A DNA stretch of 64,000 nt from Symbiodinium natans (taxonomy: Eukaryota > Sar > Dinophyceae > Suessiales > Symbiodiniaceae). The stretch spans positions 247,501 through 311,500 of the forward strand of contig CAJNDS010002834.1 of NCBI GenBank assembly GCA_905221605.1, in the 5' to 3' direction. Positions 1 through 11,743 of the stretch are shown in pieces. Every line of letters starts with the position of its first letter. Position 1 is the stretch's first letter. A model generated the notes under the pieces. The model saw only the letters and a list, made by a program, of their open reading frames with translations, made no database searches and had not been told where the DNA came from. The translations under genes and the position numbers were made by a program.

Positions 1-2403
1 GAAACAAATCAAACCCTCAACCCTCAACCCTAGACCGTAACCCCTAAACCCTAAACCTTATACCCTAAACCCTAAACCCTAAACCCTAAACCCTAAACCC
101 CTAGGTACGTTCACCACATGATCCTCTACTCCTGTGACGCCTGGAGCTTGCAGCGAGCTGGCTACACGCACAACTCGGCGCGCGGAGGGGGAGAGGGGCT
201 CCGGGGGAGAGGGGGGGGGGGTTTAGGGTTCAGGGTTCAGGGTTCAGGGTTTAGAGTTTAGGGTTTAGGGTTTAGGGTTTAGGGTTTAGGGTTTAGGGTT
301 TAGGGTTTAGGGTTTAGGGTTTAGGGTTGGGTCGCATACATCATGGCATTTGGGTTGGGAATCTTTGTGGCTTTGGGGAGGCTTGAGAGTTTGGCTTTGC
401 AGGCAGCCTACGACTTAATTCGGGCTAAAACCTCCCGTTGTTGGTAGAGGTTGAGCCCAATGCCTTCTAGGTAGTTGTGACTCAGCACTCTGCATGCTCG
501 TTAGACTTGAAACCTAAACCCTCCCGTGACTGAAGGCCCTGAACACTACAGCCCCGCCCAAGCCTTCCTTGAGCCAACCTCCCATATCCTTCCTTGGTGA
601 TGGGAGGTCGTCCCTGAGTGTGAAGCCATGCCCCTTGAATAATTTAGGTGTTGGTAGCTTTTGGAGTTAAGGATTCGGGTTTCAGGTTTTGGGTTTAGGC
701 TTTCGAGCTTCAGAGGCTTTTTGGGTTTTTGGTGTTCGTTGCATGGAGATGTGTTGCGTGTCGTTCCCCACCTCCATTTCTTCGGCTGAGATCCATCTGA
801 TTAAGGGCTCATCAGGGCTTATCAACACCTTGTATGGGGCAATAGTGACCCCTACACCCTCCTTTTTTAAGGTTTAGTGTTTCGGGTTTAGGGTAGATTG
901 AGCCCAAACCTTCCTCGCATGTTCGCGCCCTTGCATGGCGAGATGCTTACCCCGAGTAACATCCTGATGTTTTGCTTTTATGTCAGGGCTAGGTTCCCTT
1001 TGACATGGTAGGGTTTAGGGTTCAGGGTTTAGGGTTTAGGGTTTAGGGTTCAGGGTTCAGGGTTTAGGGTTTAGGGTTTAGGATGAGCTTCGTTCTCGCT
1101 ATGTCAGAGATGAGGCCCAGGGACTCCGGCTCCCCTCACGACTGAACACACCACGGAACCCAAAAGCGGGGACTATAGGGTTGAGAGTTTGCGTTTAGGG
1201 TTTAGGGTTTGGGTTTTGGGTTTAGGGTTTAGGGTTTAGGGTTTGGGGTTTAGGGTTTAGGGTTTAGGGTTCAGGGTACTATAGGGGCCTCAATATTCAG
1301 AACAGGGTTTGTTTGGGGGGGGGGGGGGGGGCTATTAAAGCATACATATATAGGGACCAGAGGGAAATGCTTTAGGGACCGCAAGAAAACATTTTTCGGC
1401 AATTATCTCGACCCCTTAGACAAGTCAGGTCTGCAAGCTTTGTTTTTTTTGCTGGGGGGGGGGGGGGGGGGGGAGGTCACGGCCGAAACCCTTCGAACTC
1501 TAAACCCTGAACCCTGAAATAATTGAACCCTTTGTAAGCTTAAACCCCTGAAACCCTATGTAAGAGCCCTGAACCCTGAACCCTTAGCACCCTCAAACTC
1601 TAAACCCCTAAAACCTTAAGCCCCCTAACGCCCCAAAATCCTGATTCCTTACACCCCATATCCCCAAACCCCTGTCACCTGAACCCTCGCAAACCCTAAA
1701 CCCTAAACCCTAAAAACCCTAAACCCTAAACCCAACCCCCTGGGAACCCTGAACCCTGTGTCCTTGGGGCCCTCATCTGCTTACGAACCCTGGATCAACC
1801 CCAGGTCGATACAACCCAAAGCATCGTGCTTCCAAACCTAAAAACCCCAAGACTCCTAAAACCCGTAAAGACCCTTAAAAAAAAAAAAAAAAAAAAAACA
1901 GAAACCAAGCACCCTAAACACCCCCCAAAAACCCGAAAAGCCCTAACAACCCTAAACCCTAAGCCCCGAACCCGAAACCCTAAACCCTAAACCCTAAGCC
2001 CCTAACCCGAAACCCCAAACCCTAAACACGTAGAAAGCCCATCTAAGTCTCGAAGCTCCGGCCAACAGAAGCCGCAAGTTTAAGGCCTAAACCCTAAACC
2101 CTACACCCTAAACCCTACACCCTAAACCCTAAACCCTAAACCCCTCGAATCCCATCTTGCTGCCCTTCAGGGTTTTAGGGTTTATAGGGTTCTTCTGCCG
2201 GACCGCCATTACCCCTAAAAACTCCTGCGTGGATTTAGGGTTTAGGGTTTAGGGTTTAGGGTGTGGGCTTTTGAGTTTTGGGGGCTTTGGGCAAGAGAAC
2301 GTGTGTGGTAGACTAAACCCTAAACCCTGGACCCTTTACCCTTTAAACCCTAAACCCTAAACCCTAGCCCCAAACCCTAAACCCTGAACCCCAAAAACCC
2401 CAG
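1..2403. repeat. Interstitial telomere-type arrays, left region
   Basis: Arrays of (CCCTAAA)n at 61-100, (TTTAGGG)n at 223-326, 1010-1081, 1195-1275 and degenerate CCCTAAA-like sequence at 1495-2150. Poly-G runs lie at 1315-1331 and 1455-1473, and poly-A at 1878-1898. Apart from the exon at 105-184 no convincing coding sequence was seen. Confidence 0.9.
105..184 (+). CDS. Monooxygenase exon with HHM copper motif
   Basis: Exon follows CCCTAG made by the preceding (CCCTAAA)n array. The frame gives YVHHMILYSCDAWSLQRAG; the paired His before Met are the first copper-site ligands of PHM/DBH, and the following Cys is conserved. The 3' edge is uncertain because the sequence runs into a purine/poly-G tract; a GA donor at 185 is possible. 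Confidence 0.8.
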
Positions 2404-5400
2404 GCCCCCGAGCTGCAATTCCATGAAGTGGCCATGGGCTATGGGCTCGGAGCCTCTCGTGCCTGGGTCCTGACTTGCCCGACCGGGGTTTAGGGTTTAG
2501 GGTTTAGGTTTTAGGGTTTAGGGTTTAGGGTTTAGGGTTTAGGGTTTAGGGCTTATCGGTTTAGGGTTTAGGGTTTAGGTACGCTTTTTTGTAATATGGG
2601 TTACTGTGGTGCTACGTCCCGGAGACTCCAGACACATGCCCCGCAGCTAAGAAATGGGGGTTTGGGTTTTATGGTTTCAGGGTTTAACCCTTGACACATA
2701 GGACCCACCTTGCACCCCAAAACTGTTATGTACCTATACGAGGTCCCGAAGTCACTATATAAAGCCAAAGTGTACCTTAAGTACATGGCCCCATTTTCGT
2801 GCATTGCGGTTCTGACGGTGGCGCGTTAGCAAAGAGTTTGGTTTGCTGTCGAACCCAGATATGAAAACTTGCAATAGCGTGCTATGCTTACACAGCGCAG
2901 ATTATGATTTGTCCGTGTTCAGTAGATCTATTTCAGTTTCGGAGCAGCAACACCGTCTGGTACATAGACTCTGGAACTCATGAACTGCCACCCCTCAACC
3001 TAAACCCTAAACCCTAACAGCCACTGGCACTGTTTGAACAAGGGGGGTATGGAGTGATGAGTTGTGACAACGATATCCAGGGCAACTCACTATTCAGGTG
3101 CGGCTACATAACCTCAGCGCACGCCTAACCCCCAAATCCTAAACTTACCCATAACCTCAGCGCACGCCTAACCGCAAACCACAAGTCCCAAACCCCAAAT
3201 CCCAAGCCCCGAGCCCCAAACCCCATAGCTCAGTGGTACCCTTTTCCTTTTTTTGGATTCTGGGTCCCCTCACAAATTAGCCAACCCCAAAAAGGGAACC
3301 CTTATTATAATATGGTTACTGGGCTACCAGGAAACCCTGTTCCGGAGACCCTAAACCCTGAACCCTAAACTTACTAACCCCGAAACCCCAAACCCAGTTC
3401 TGGAGGTGCTTCCTGCCAATGTTGGTATGCCATTCGGCAACGGCGATCGTTGCTGGTCTGCTGTTCGTGATCGAAGCGTCCCCCTAGGGTTTAGGGTTCA
3501 GGGTTTAGGGTTAAGGGTTTTGAGTTTAGGGTTTCGGTTTAGGGTTAGGGGATGGGGGTTTAAGGGGTTTCCGGGTTTAGGCGGTTTAGTGGTGTAGGGG
3601 TTTCGAGTTGTGGCCCCGAGAAATCCTTACTTTAGGTCTTGCAGATCACCGCCCTAGAACTTATAGCACAATGTCCCCCCCCCCCCCCTTAAACTCTAAA
3701 CCCTAAACCCGAAACCCTCACCCTAAACCCTAAACCCTAAACCCTAAACCCTAAACCCTAAACCCTAAACCCTAAACCCTAAACCCTAAACCCTTCATGC
3801 CCTGGCCTCAACCTATAGAACCTGGAGCTGACCGTGCAGTCTACTACACGCAGGCACCCAGGCCCTTTCCTTTGTGAGGGTTTAGGGTTTAGGGTTCAGG
3901 GTTTAGGGTTTAGGGTTTAGGGTTTTAGGTTCTAGGGTTTAGGGTTTAGGGTTTAGGGTTCTAGGGTTTAGGGTTCTAGGGTTTAGGGTTTAGGGTTTAA
4001 GATTTAGGGTTTAGGGTCTTGTGAGTTAAAACCCTGAACCCTAAAGCCAGCTTGATGTCGAGAGCTCTTGACTCTTGCGGTAGCAGGTTGGTACGCGCTG
4101 CAGATGCACTACTACAACCCTTCGCTGCACACGGGCGTGTGACTTGGGTGCCAAACTCTGGGGCTTACGGTGCTTAGGCTTTAGGGTTTAGGGCGAAACC
4201 CTAAACCCTAAACCCTAAACCCTAAACCCTAAACCCTAAACCCTAAACCCTAAACCCTAACAGCGTTTAGCACCCTCGGGGCTTGCCATTGCTGTTGAGG
4301 GTGTTCACCCTCAACCCGCCAGGCATGTTAAACATCGCACCGGAGGGCTCCAGTACTTACAACCCCGATGAGAATTGTACGCTTAACTGGGTTTTGGAGT
4401 ACTACACTGTAATACTTGTTTTTGGTTCTGGGTTCCTATAATTGCTACTTATACCTAAAAAGTATATACTTTTTTCCATGGTCTACTCCAACGCTAAGTT
4501 AAGGTGCCCTCCAATTCCAAGTTCTCTAAGTAAGCTATACGTAGACTTATGTAATTGGGGGGGGTGTTTCCTCAGGGGTGTGGGCCACGCCGCCCGCCGT
4601 TTTTTTTTCCGCCTAGTAAGATCCCTTATAGAGAGACGATTCATCTTGCTTTAGTTCATTTTTCCTCAACCCTAATCCCTAAACCCTAAACTCGACACCC
4701 TAAACCCCAAACCTTTGCTCATTTTGCTTTTTGGGATGGTTCACGGGGGGGGGGGGGGGGGGGGGGCGTTTCAGGTGTGGGCCCTTGGGTCTTATAGGGT
4801 ATGTAAGGGCTGTGCTTGGGCTCCCCCAATAAGGGCATCTACTAAGGAAACATGTGGCTATCCTTCGAGTTTCCGGTTTTAAGATTGGAATGAACAGCAG
4901 AAATTAGGCATGAACAGCAGAAATGTACTTTATTATATAGGTCTGCTCTGTTTCCTCTTCGTGTCTGCTTGGGTTATGTGGTTCAGAGTGTAGGGTTTAG
5001 GGTTTGGGGTTTAGGGTTTAGGGTTTGGGGTTGAGGACTTAGGGTTTAGGGTTAGGGCTTAGCGTGCTTCTGCCCTGGAGGCAGGACAGCAGCGGAGTGC
5101 GGCTGACCTTTGCCCCTGCGCTGCGCACCTTCGACGCGGGCGTCTTCAGGCCCTTGCTCGGGGGTTGTGGTGTTTAGGGTTTAGGGTTTAGGGTTTCGGG
5201 TTTAGGGTTTAGGGTTTGGGGTTTAGGGTTTAGGGTTCCCGATAGGTCCTCAGAAGCCCAACGCGCACCCAAAAGCCCTTTGAACCCTGAAGCCGGGAAC
5301 CCTGTAGTATAGGGGGTCGAAATAACTACTCGCTGTCCCTGTATCATGCTACCATAATATCTCCCCAAAAAAACCCGATTCTAATCATTCAGGCCCATAC

Positions 5401-8400
5401 ACTAGACGTGCATTATAATGTTGCACCTGCTTTAGTATCGGCCCCCTCTTTAAAGACAAATTGGCTGAATTATTCAGGACACCCTGACTGTTTGGGAGTC
5501 CCTCTTTAAAGACAAATCGTCCGGGCGCGTAAGAAACTTCCACGTGCCGCGCCTTTAAAAAAGATAGCCGGGCATCGCTGCCCCTTTGAACTTATCTAAG
5601 CTCCTCCCTATTAAAATCATATGAACCCCCGGGGCCGTGTAATCAAGATCCCATCCGCGCCTCGACTGTCCGCGGGGGGGTGGGGCCCCACACTAAAGGA
5701 GGTGCCACATTACTATCCTTACAGCCTAAACCCTAAACCCTAAAACCTATTCTGAGTAGGGTTTTAGGGTTCAGGGTTTGGGGTTTTGGGGTTAGAGCTT
5801 AGGGTCTAGGGTTTAGGGTTTAGGGTTGAGAACCCAAAGCTGCCAGTGTAGGTTCAATGGTGGCACAGACTCCGACATGCGGCCGGACATCCCAGCAGGA
5901 AAGTCGAACTACGTCCTGCAACTCGCGATGCGCTTTATGGGGTTTAGGGTTTAGGGTTTAGGGTTTAGGGTTTAGGGTTTAGGGTTCAGGCTAAACCGCT
6001 AGACCCCTAAATCCTAAGCCTAGGATCTAGGGTTTAGGGTTTGCGGTTTTGGGGTGCTTTGTGCAGGGCGCCCCTCCCAGCACTGCTATCGTTCGTTTGG
6101 GGTGTAAGGTTTAGAGTTTAGGGTGCAAGGTTTAGGGTTTTGGGGTTTGGGGTTTAGACCCTAAACCCTAAACCCTAAACCCTAAACCCTAAACCCTAAG
6201 CCTTGGGAATGGTGACCAGAGCTAGCATTGCTAGGACAAGGCCAAAACCTCAGCGCGTGAAGCCTTGCAGCCCAAAACGCCTTCAGGGCCATGAGCTTCA
6301 GGGGACATACATATAGGTTGCGCGCGTGTACGTGTGAGGATTCAGGGTTTGCGGGTTTCGGGTGCCCTAAACCCTAAACCCTCAACCCTAAACCCTAAAC
6401 CCTAACATCCTAAACCCTTATGAATCATCCTTACGGCGTGCCATGTGATTCTAACACACAGGGTCTTGGCCGCCATTTGCATCGATGAAACATGATCTGG
6501 AGCGCCCCAGAAAAACTCGGCTCCTCTTTCTTTCTTGCATCTAGGGGTCAGGGTAGGGTTTAGGGGTTAGGGTTTGAGGTTTGGGGAAGGGTTTAGGGTT
6601 TACGGTTTGGGGTTCTTCTGCCGGACTGAACTCGGAGAGGAGCGGCTGGAGGCAGCAAGGCCCCTCACGCCGATAGCCCCTAGAACCTTCGAAGCCCTGA
6701 AAGATCCCTTGGTTTAGGGTTCAGGGTTTAGGGTTTCGTGTTTAGGGTTTAGGGCTACTGGCCTATGATGAGCCCAGTGGTCCGCTTCTGCCCTGTCTGG
6801 TTCCAGGTCCTCCTCCCAAGTACCCAACTCCTCAAAAAGGGTTCCATTCTAACTATCGTATGGTTGCTGAGCTTGATTCCTGATGTGGAGAGCAACTCGT
6901 GTCTCGTGTCATACATCCTAAACCCTAAACCCTAAACCCTAAACCCCAAACCCTAAACCCTAAACCCTAAACCCTAAACCCTAAACCCTAAGCAGAGGGT
7001 GGTAGTAGGGGAACCCATGGACCAAGGCAGGAGGCAGTCGTGCCCGCTGAGTGCACACGCGCCTGGAACACGGAAGAGCTGAACGTCCTCGGAGCCGCGT
7101 TGCCAAGATGTTTGCAGCCCTAAACCCTAAACCCTAAACCCTAAACCCTAAACCCTAAACCCTAAACCCTAAACCCTAAACCCTAATCTGGGCGGCTGCG
7201 GGGGAGAGAAGAGGGCCCTAGGGTCTCCCTTCAGTCGGGAACAGTCCTTGCGGTAGTTGGGGGTGTCTGGCAGAAGTCCAGTAACTCACTTTACACCTTT
7301 GCGGTTAGCATTTCATCCCACCCCAAATCTGGAATCCTACACCCCTAACGCGAAAACCCGAAACCCTAGACTCCTAAACCCCTAAACCCTAAAAACCCTA
7401 AAAACACTAAAAACCAAACACCCTAAAAACCTCGAAACACCCTAAACCCTAAACCCTAAACCCCTAAACCCCTAAACCCCTAAACCCGAAAAAACCCTAA
7501 ACACCTAAACCCGGAAACCCTTAACCCCTAAACCCGAAACCCCGAAACCCTCCTACAACAAGCCGCAGGAGTGGCCCACCACGCGCACTTGGTTGGGAAG
7601 TGCCTTGGCTCAGTCCCTTGGGGGGGTTTAGGGTTTAGGGTTTAGGGTTTAGGGTTTAGGACTCTAGGGTTTAGGGTTTAGGACTTTAGGGTTTAGGCCT
7701 TTAGGGCCCTCCGAAGTGTCGAGGATGCCATCCCCACTCCTTGCGCGGGGGGGGGGGGGGGGAGTGGATTTAGGGTTTAGGATTTAGGGGTTTAGGATTT
7801 AGGGGTAAGTTTAGGATTTTTAGGGTTCAGGGTTTTGGGGGGGGTCGTGCGGGTTAGGGGGGTTGGATTAGGGGGGGGTAGAACCATGGGGGTGCTTCGA
7901 GAGTTTGGGACTTCTACAGTAACCATCCGAGACCCGAAACCCGAAACCCTAAACCCTAAACCCTAAACCCTGCAGACCAAAGTCTTTGGGTCGCCTTTCC
8001 TGCGAGCGGAGGTCGCTAAACATTGACGTTGTCAGAGCAGACACGTATGCACCTTGGCTCGACCGTTTAGGTTTTGGATTTAGGGTTTAGGATTTAGGGT
8101 TTAGGGGTTTAGGGTTTGAGGTTTAGGGTTTCAGGGGTTTAGGGTTATGGGGTTTAGGGGTGTAGGGTAGGGTTTAGGATTTAGTGGGTTTTGGGTTTAG
8201 GGTAGGGGGTTAGGGTGTAGGGTTTTAGGGGTTTAGTGTTTAGGGTTTCAGGGTGTGCGCTCCCAAACGGAGGTTCCTCTAAAAGTCATAGACTTTGCTG
8301 TTTGGAGAGTAACCGGAGAGTAAACCCTAAACCCCCTAAACCCCCTACCCTAAACCCTAAACCCTAAACCCTAAACCCTAAACCCTAAACCCTAAACCCT

Positions 8401-11400
8401 AAACCCTAAACCCTAAACCCTAAACCCTAAACCCTAAACCCTAAACCTAGCGAGCCCCCAGACCCCCAGAATCCTCGAGCCCAAAGTTCCAAAAAAGGCC
8501 CTGGATTGTTGTTCATAGGGCTTAGGGCACAAGGGTTTGGGGTTCAGGGTTCAGGGTTTAGGGTTTAGGGTTTGGGGTTTAGGGTTTAGGGTTTAGGGTT
8601 TAGGGTTTAGGGTTTATAAGGTTTAGGGATGTAGAGTCAGCTTTATGTGGTTCAGGGTGTAGAGTTGCCAGCATCGACTCGGAGCCTGCATGGGCATGAG
8701 GCAACTTGACCGCCCACCTGCTTCTCCTCCTCCCTTCGGATCACTAAACCCTAAACCTTAAGCCCTAAACCCTAAAGCTTCAACCGTAAACCCTAAACCC
8801 TAAACCCTAAACCCTAAACCCTAAACCCTAAACCCTAAACCCTTTTCCTCCCTTCCGTTGCCTTTGCCAAGGTCGGCTCCATGCGCTTGGAGCACCTCTA
8901 CGACCCGGAGCCCGCAGAACTGGGGGTTTGCAGGGCTTAGGGTTTAGGGTTTAGGGTTTAGGGTTTAGGGTTTAGGGTTTAGGGTTTAGGGTTTAGGGAG
9001 GGCTTGAATTTTAGGGTTTATAGGGTTTATGGGGTTTAGGGGGTTTTAGGGTTTAGGGTTTAGGGGCTCATGGGTGTTATGGGATTTTTAGGGTTTGTAG
9101 GGTTTCAAGGGTTTTCTGGGTCTATAGGGTCTATGTGGTTTGTAGGGATTATGGGGTGGATAGGGTTTCTAGGGCTCAGAGGGTTTGAGGGTATATGCGG
9201 TTTATAGGGTTTGTGGGGTTTATAGCTTATATAGGGCTTATTGGGTTTACTGGGTTATGGGGCTTGTAGGTTTAATGGGGTTTAGAGGGCTTATAGGGTT
9301 CATAGGTTTTTGTGTCTCCCCTTAACATGGGCTCGGGCCACGCCTCGAGCATGACTCTTGACCTGTGGCGCTTCCTGTTAGTTGAGGGGTTGGGGCTTAG
9401 AGTTTTGGTGGGCCTTTTGGGGCTTTGGGTTACTGCTTTCGGGGGCGAGGGGGTGGGGGGGGAGTAAAAACCCCAAACCTGAAACCCAAGCCCCAAGCCG
9501 TAAACCACAAACCCCAAACCCTAAACCTTCCCTGAGAGACCCGTAGCCCTCAGAACTCAAAGCCGAGGACTTCAACCACCAGTCCCTGGAGCCCCCCTCG
9601 GTTGCTTGGCTTTCTTGGTGCCCTAGTCTGTTGAGGGTTTAAGGTTTAAGTTGAGGGTTTAGGGTTTAGGATGTGGGGTTTAGGGTTTAGGGTTTAGGAT
9701 GTGGGGTTTAGGGTTTATGGTGAAGGGTGCACGGTGTAGGGTGTAGGGTTTGTGGTTGTTCCACTTGTGCACCTCCACTGCGGCCTCATGGTCTCAGGGT
9801 TCGGGGTGCTCTTTCTACACCCACGGTTTAGGGTTTAGGGTTTAGGGTTTAGGGTTTAGGGTTTAGGGTTCCCCCCCCCCGGCCCGCCCCCCTCCTGGGC
9901 CACAGAAGTCTTCTTGAGGCGAGATTGCAGGGACGGCCCCTCTTTCCTTTTTGGTGTGTAGGTTCCCTTAGAATCCCCAAGCAACAAGGGTATCTTTTTG
10001 ATTCCAAGGTTACTCTTGGAAGTACGTGGGCCTCAATTGTTTGTTGTTAACGGGGGAGGGGTAGGCTAAGATGGCACCGTGGACGATTTCCAGGTTTTGA
10101 GGGGTTTGTTTCTGGAGAGGGCTTCTGTGACATTGACGGAAGGGTTCAAGGTTTAGGCCGAAGCCTATAAACCCTAAACCCAAAACCCTAAGCCCGGCTG
10201 TCTTGGCCATTCACTAAACCCGGAATGCTCAGGTCAAGAAGCTACGCCGAGGCATCTTTGACAATTACCTTTGTCATTGTTGGGTAACATTTTGCATTTT
10301 TCAGGGTACGTAGAACCCAATGGAGACTAGACATGTACATTTTCAATATTATCCCAACCATGAACTAGATCAGCGTTCGGGGGTTTACGCTTTGGGGTCC
10401 AGGTTTGTTTGGGATTCGGGTTTAGGGTTCAGGGTTTGTGGTTTAGGGTTTAGGGTGTAGGGTTTAGGGTTTAGGTCTACGGTCTTCTGGGATATGTTGA
10501 ATATAGAGGATGCTGGTTGGGTGTGTTCACGTCAGGTGAAGGGGTCTCTATGCATACATCAATGCGCCAATGGAATCCCAAAGACCAGGCCATATAGCAT
10601 GCGCACACATATGCATACATGGGTTGCGTTCAAAATTCGCGTGTCTGCTCAGTTACTTTAATTTACATTAATTGGTTTGGCCGGTCTATTTTCATGTCTT
10701 TGCTATAAGGCGGCACCGAGGGGGATCCCCTAAAACCCCAGTGTGGCGCTAGGAAAACGCTAGGTTCGCGCTAGGTAAAATCAACAAACATTATTTCAAG
10801 TTTCGCATGTCACCACTAAGCGAACACAACAGAGATTGATTGAGAAGGCCCAGCCAGGCGCACCACCCGAAATATGCGTACAACATCCGGGGTGGTGTAA
10901 AAACCCCGCGCCGCTTCGTTATGAATTGACGGGGCGCCTGTTGCCAGGATAGAGGTTGTTCTAGGAAAAAGATGACGTTCATCACGTCGTAGTATCAGGT
11001 CTTGGAAAATCCGGCAAAGTGTTTTGCGCTAGCGCCGCGCTAGCACGGCGCTAGCAAAATGTCAACGCAACCTCCCCCGGCAGACCATGGCCCATTCCTC
11101 CTCTAGCAGACCACAAAGGAACACCATAGAACCGAGAGCGCTTTGCTTGCTGGAGCTCGAGCCGCGCAAGTGGCGACAGCGGAGGAACCTTCGCTCGTGC
11201 CAGAACTCCAGACAGCAGCGCCTGAAAAATGGTCCGCGCTAGCACCCTTTCTAGGAAATCATGCTTGGATCCTTCAAATGTCGCGTTTGCTACTCCATCT
11301 CAATCAGCTTCTTTTTCCTTCAGGACACAAGGCGGCACCGAGGGAGTTCCGATTTAACGTCAATTTCGGGAACAAGCATTTTGACAACAACCCACATACG

Positions 11401-11404
11401 GACA

Positions 11405-11439
<35 letters not shown>

Positions 11440-11712
11440 GTCATATTCTAATCGAACATGCTATACTGTACTCGAAAAACCGGTATATATATATATATAT
11501 ATATTCTATTCTATTCTGTTATATCATATTGTATTGTATTATGTGATATTATATCATATCATATCATAATATATTATACTATATTATATCATTCACGGTA
11601 TTAAATTATTATTATCACTATTATTATTATATACATGTATATACATGTGCCATTCACAGTTCTCCCTATATATATCTATATATATATATACGTATGTATA
11701 TTCTCTCCTTCA

Positions 11713-11743
<31 letters not shown>

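Noticed and set aside
1-330. Chromosome end (true telomere/subtelomere)
   Set aside because: The opening CCCTAAA tract is short and interrupted, followed at once by a coding exon, and similar arrays recur in both orientations over the whole 64 kb.
9272-9575. Reverse-strand frames near 9.3-9.6 kb
   Set aside because: They consist largely of translated telomere-like repeat (e.g. NPKPQ, GLGF words) and overlap in two frames.
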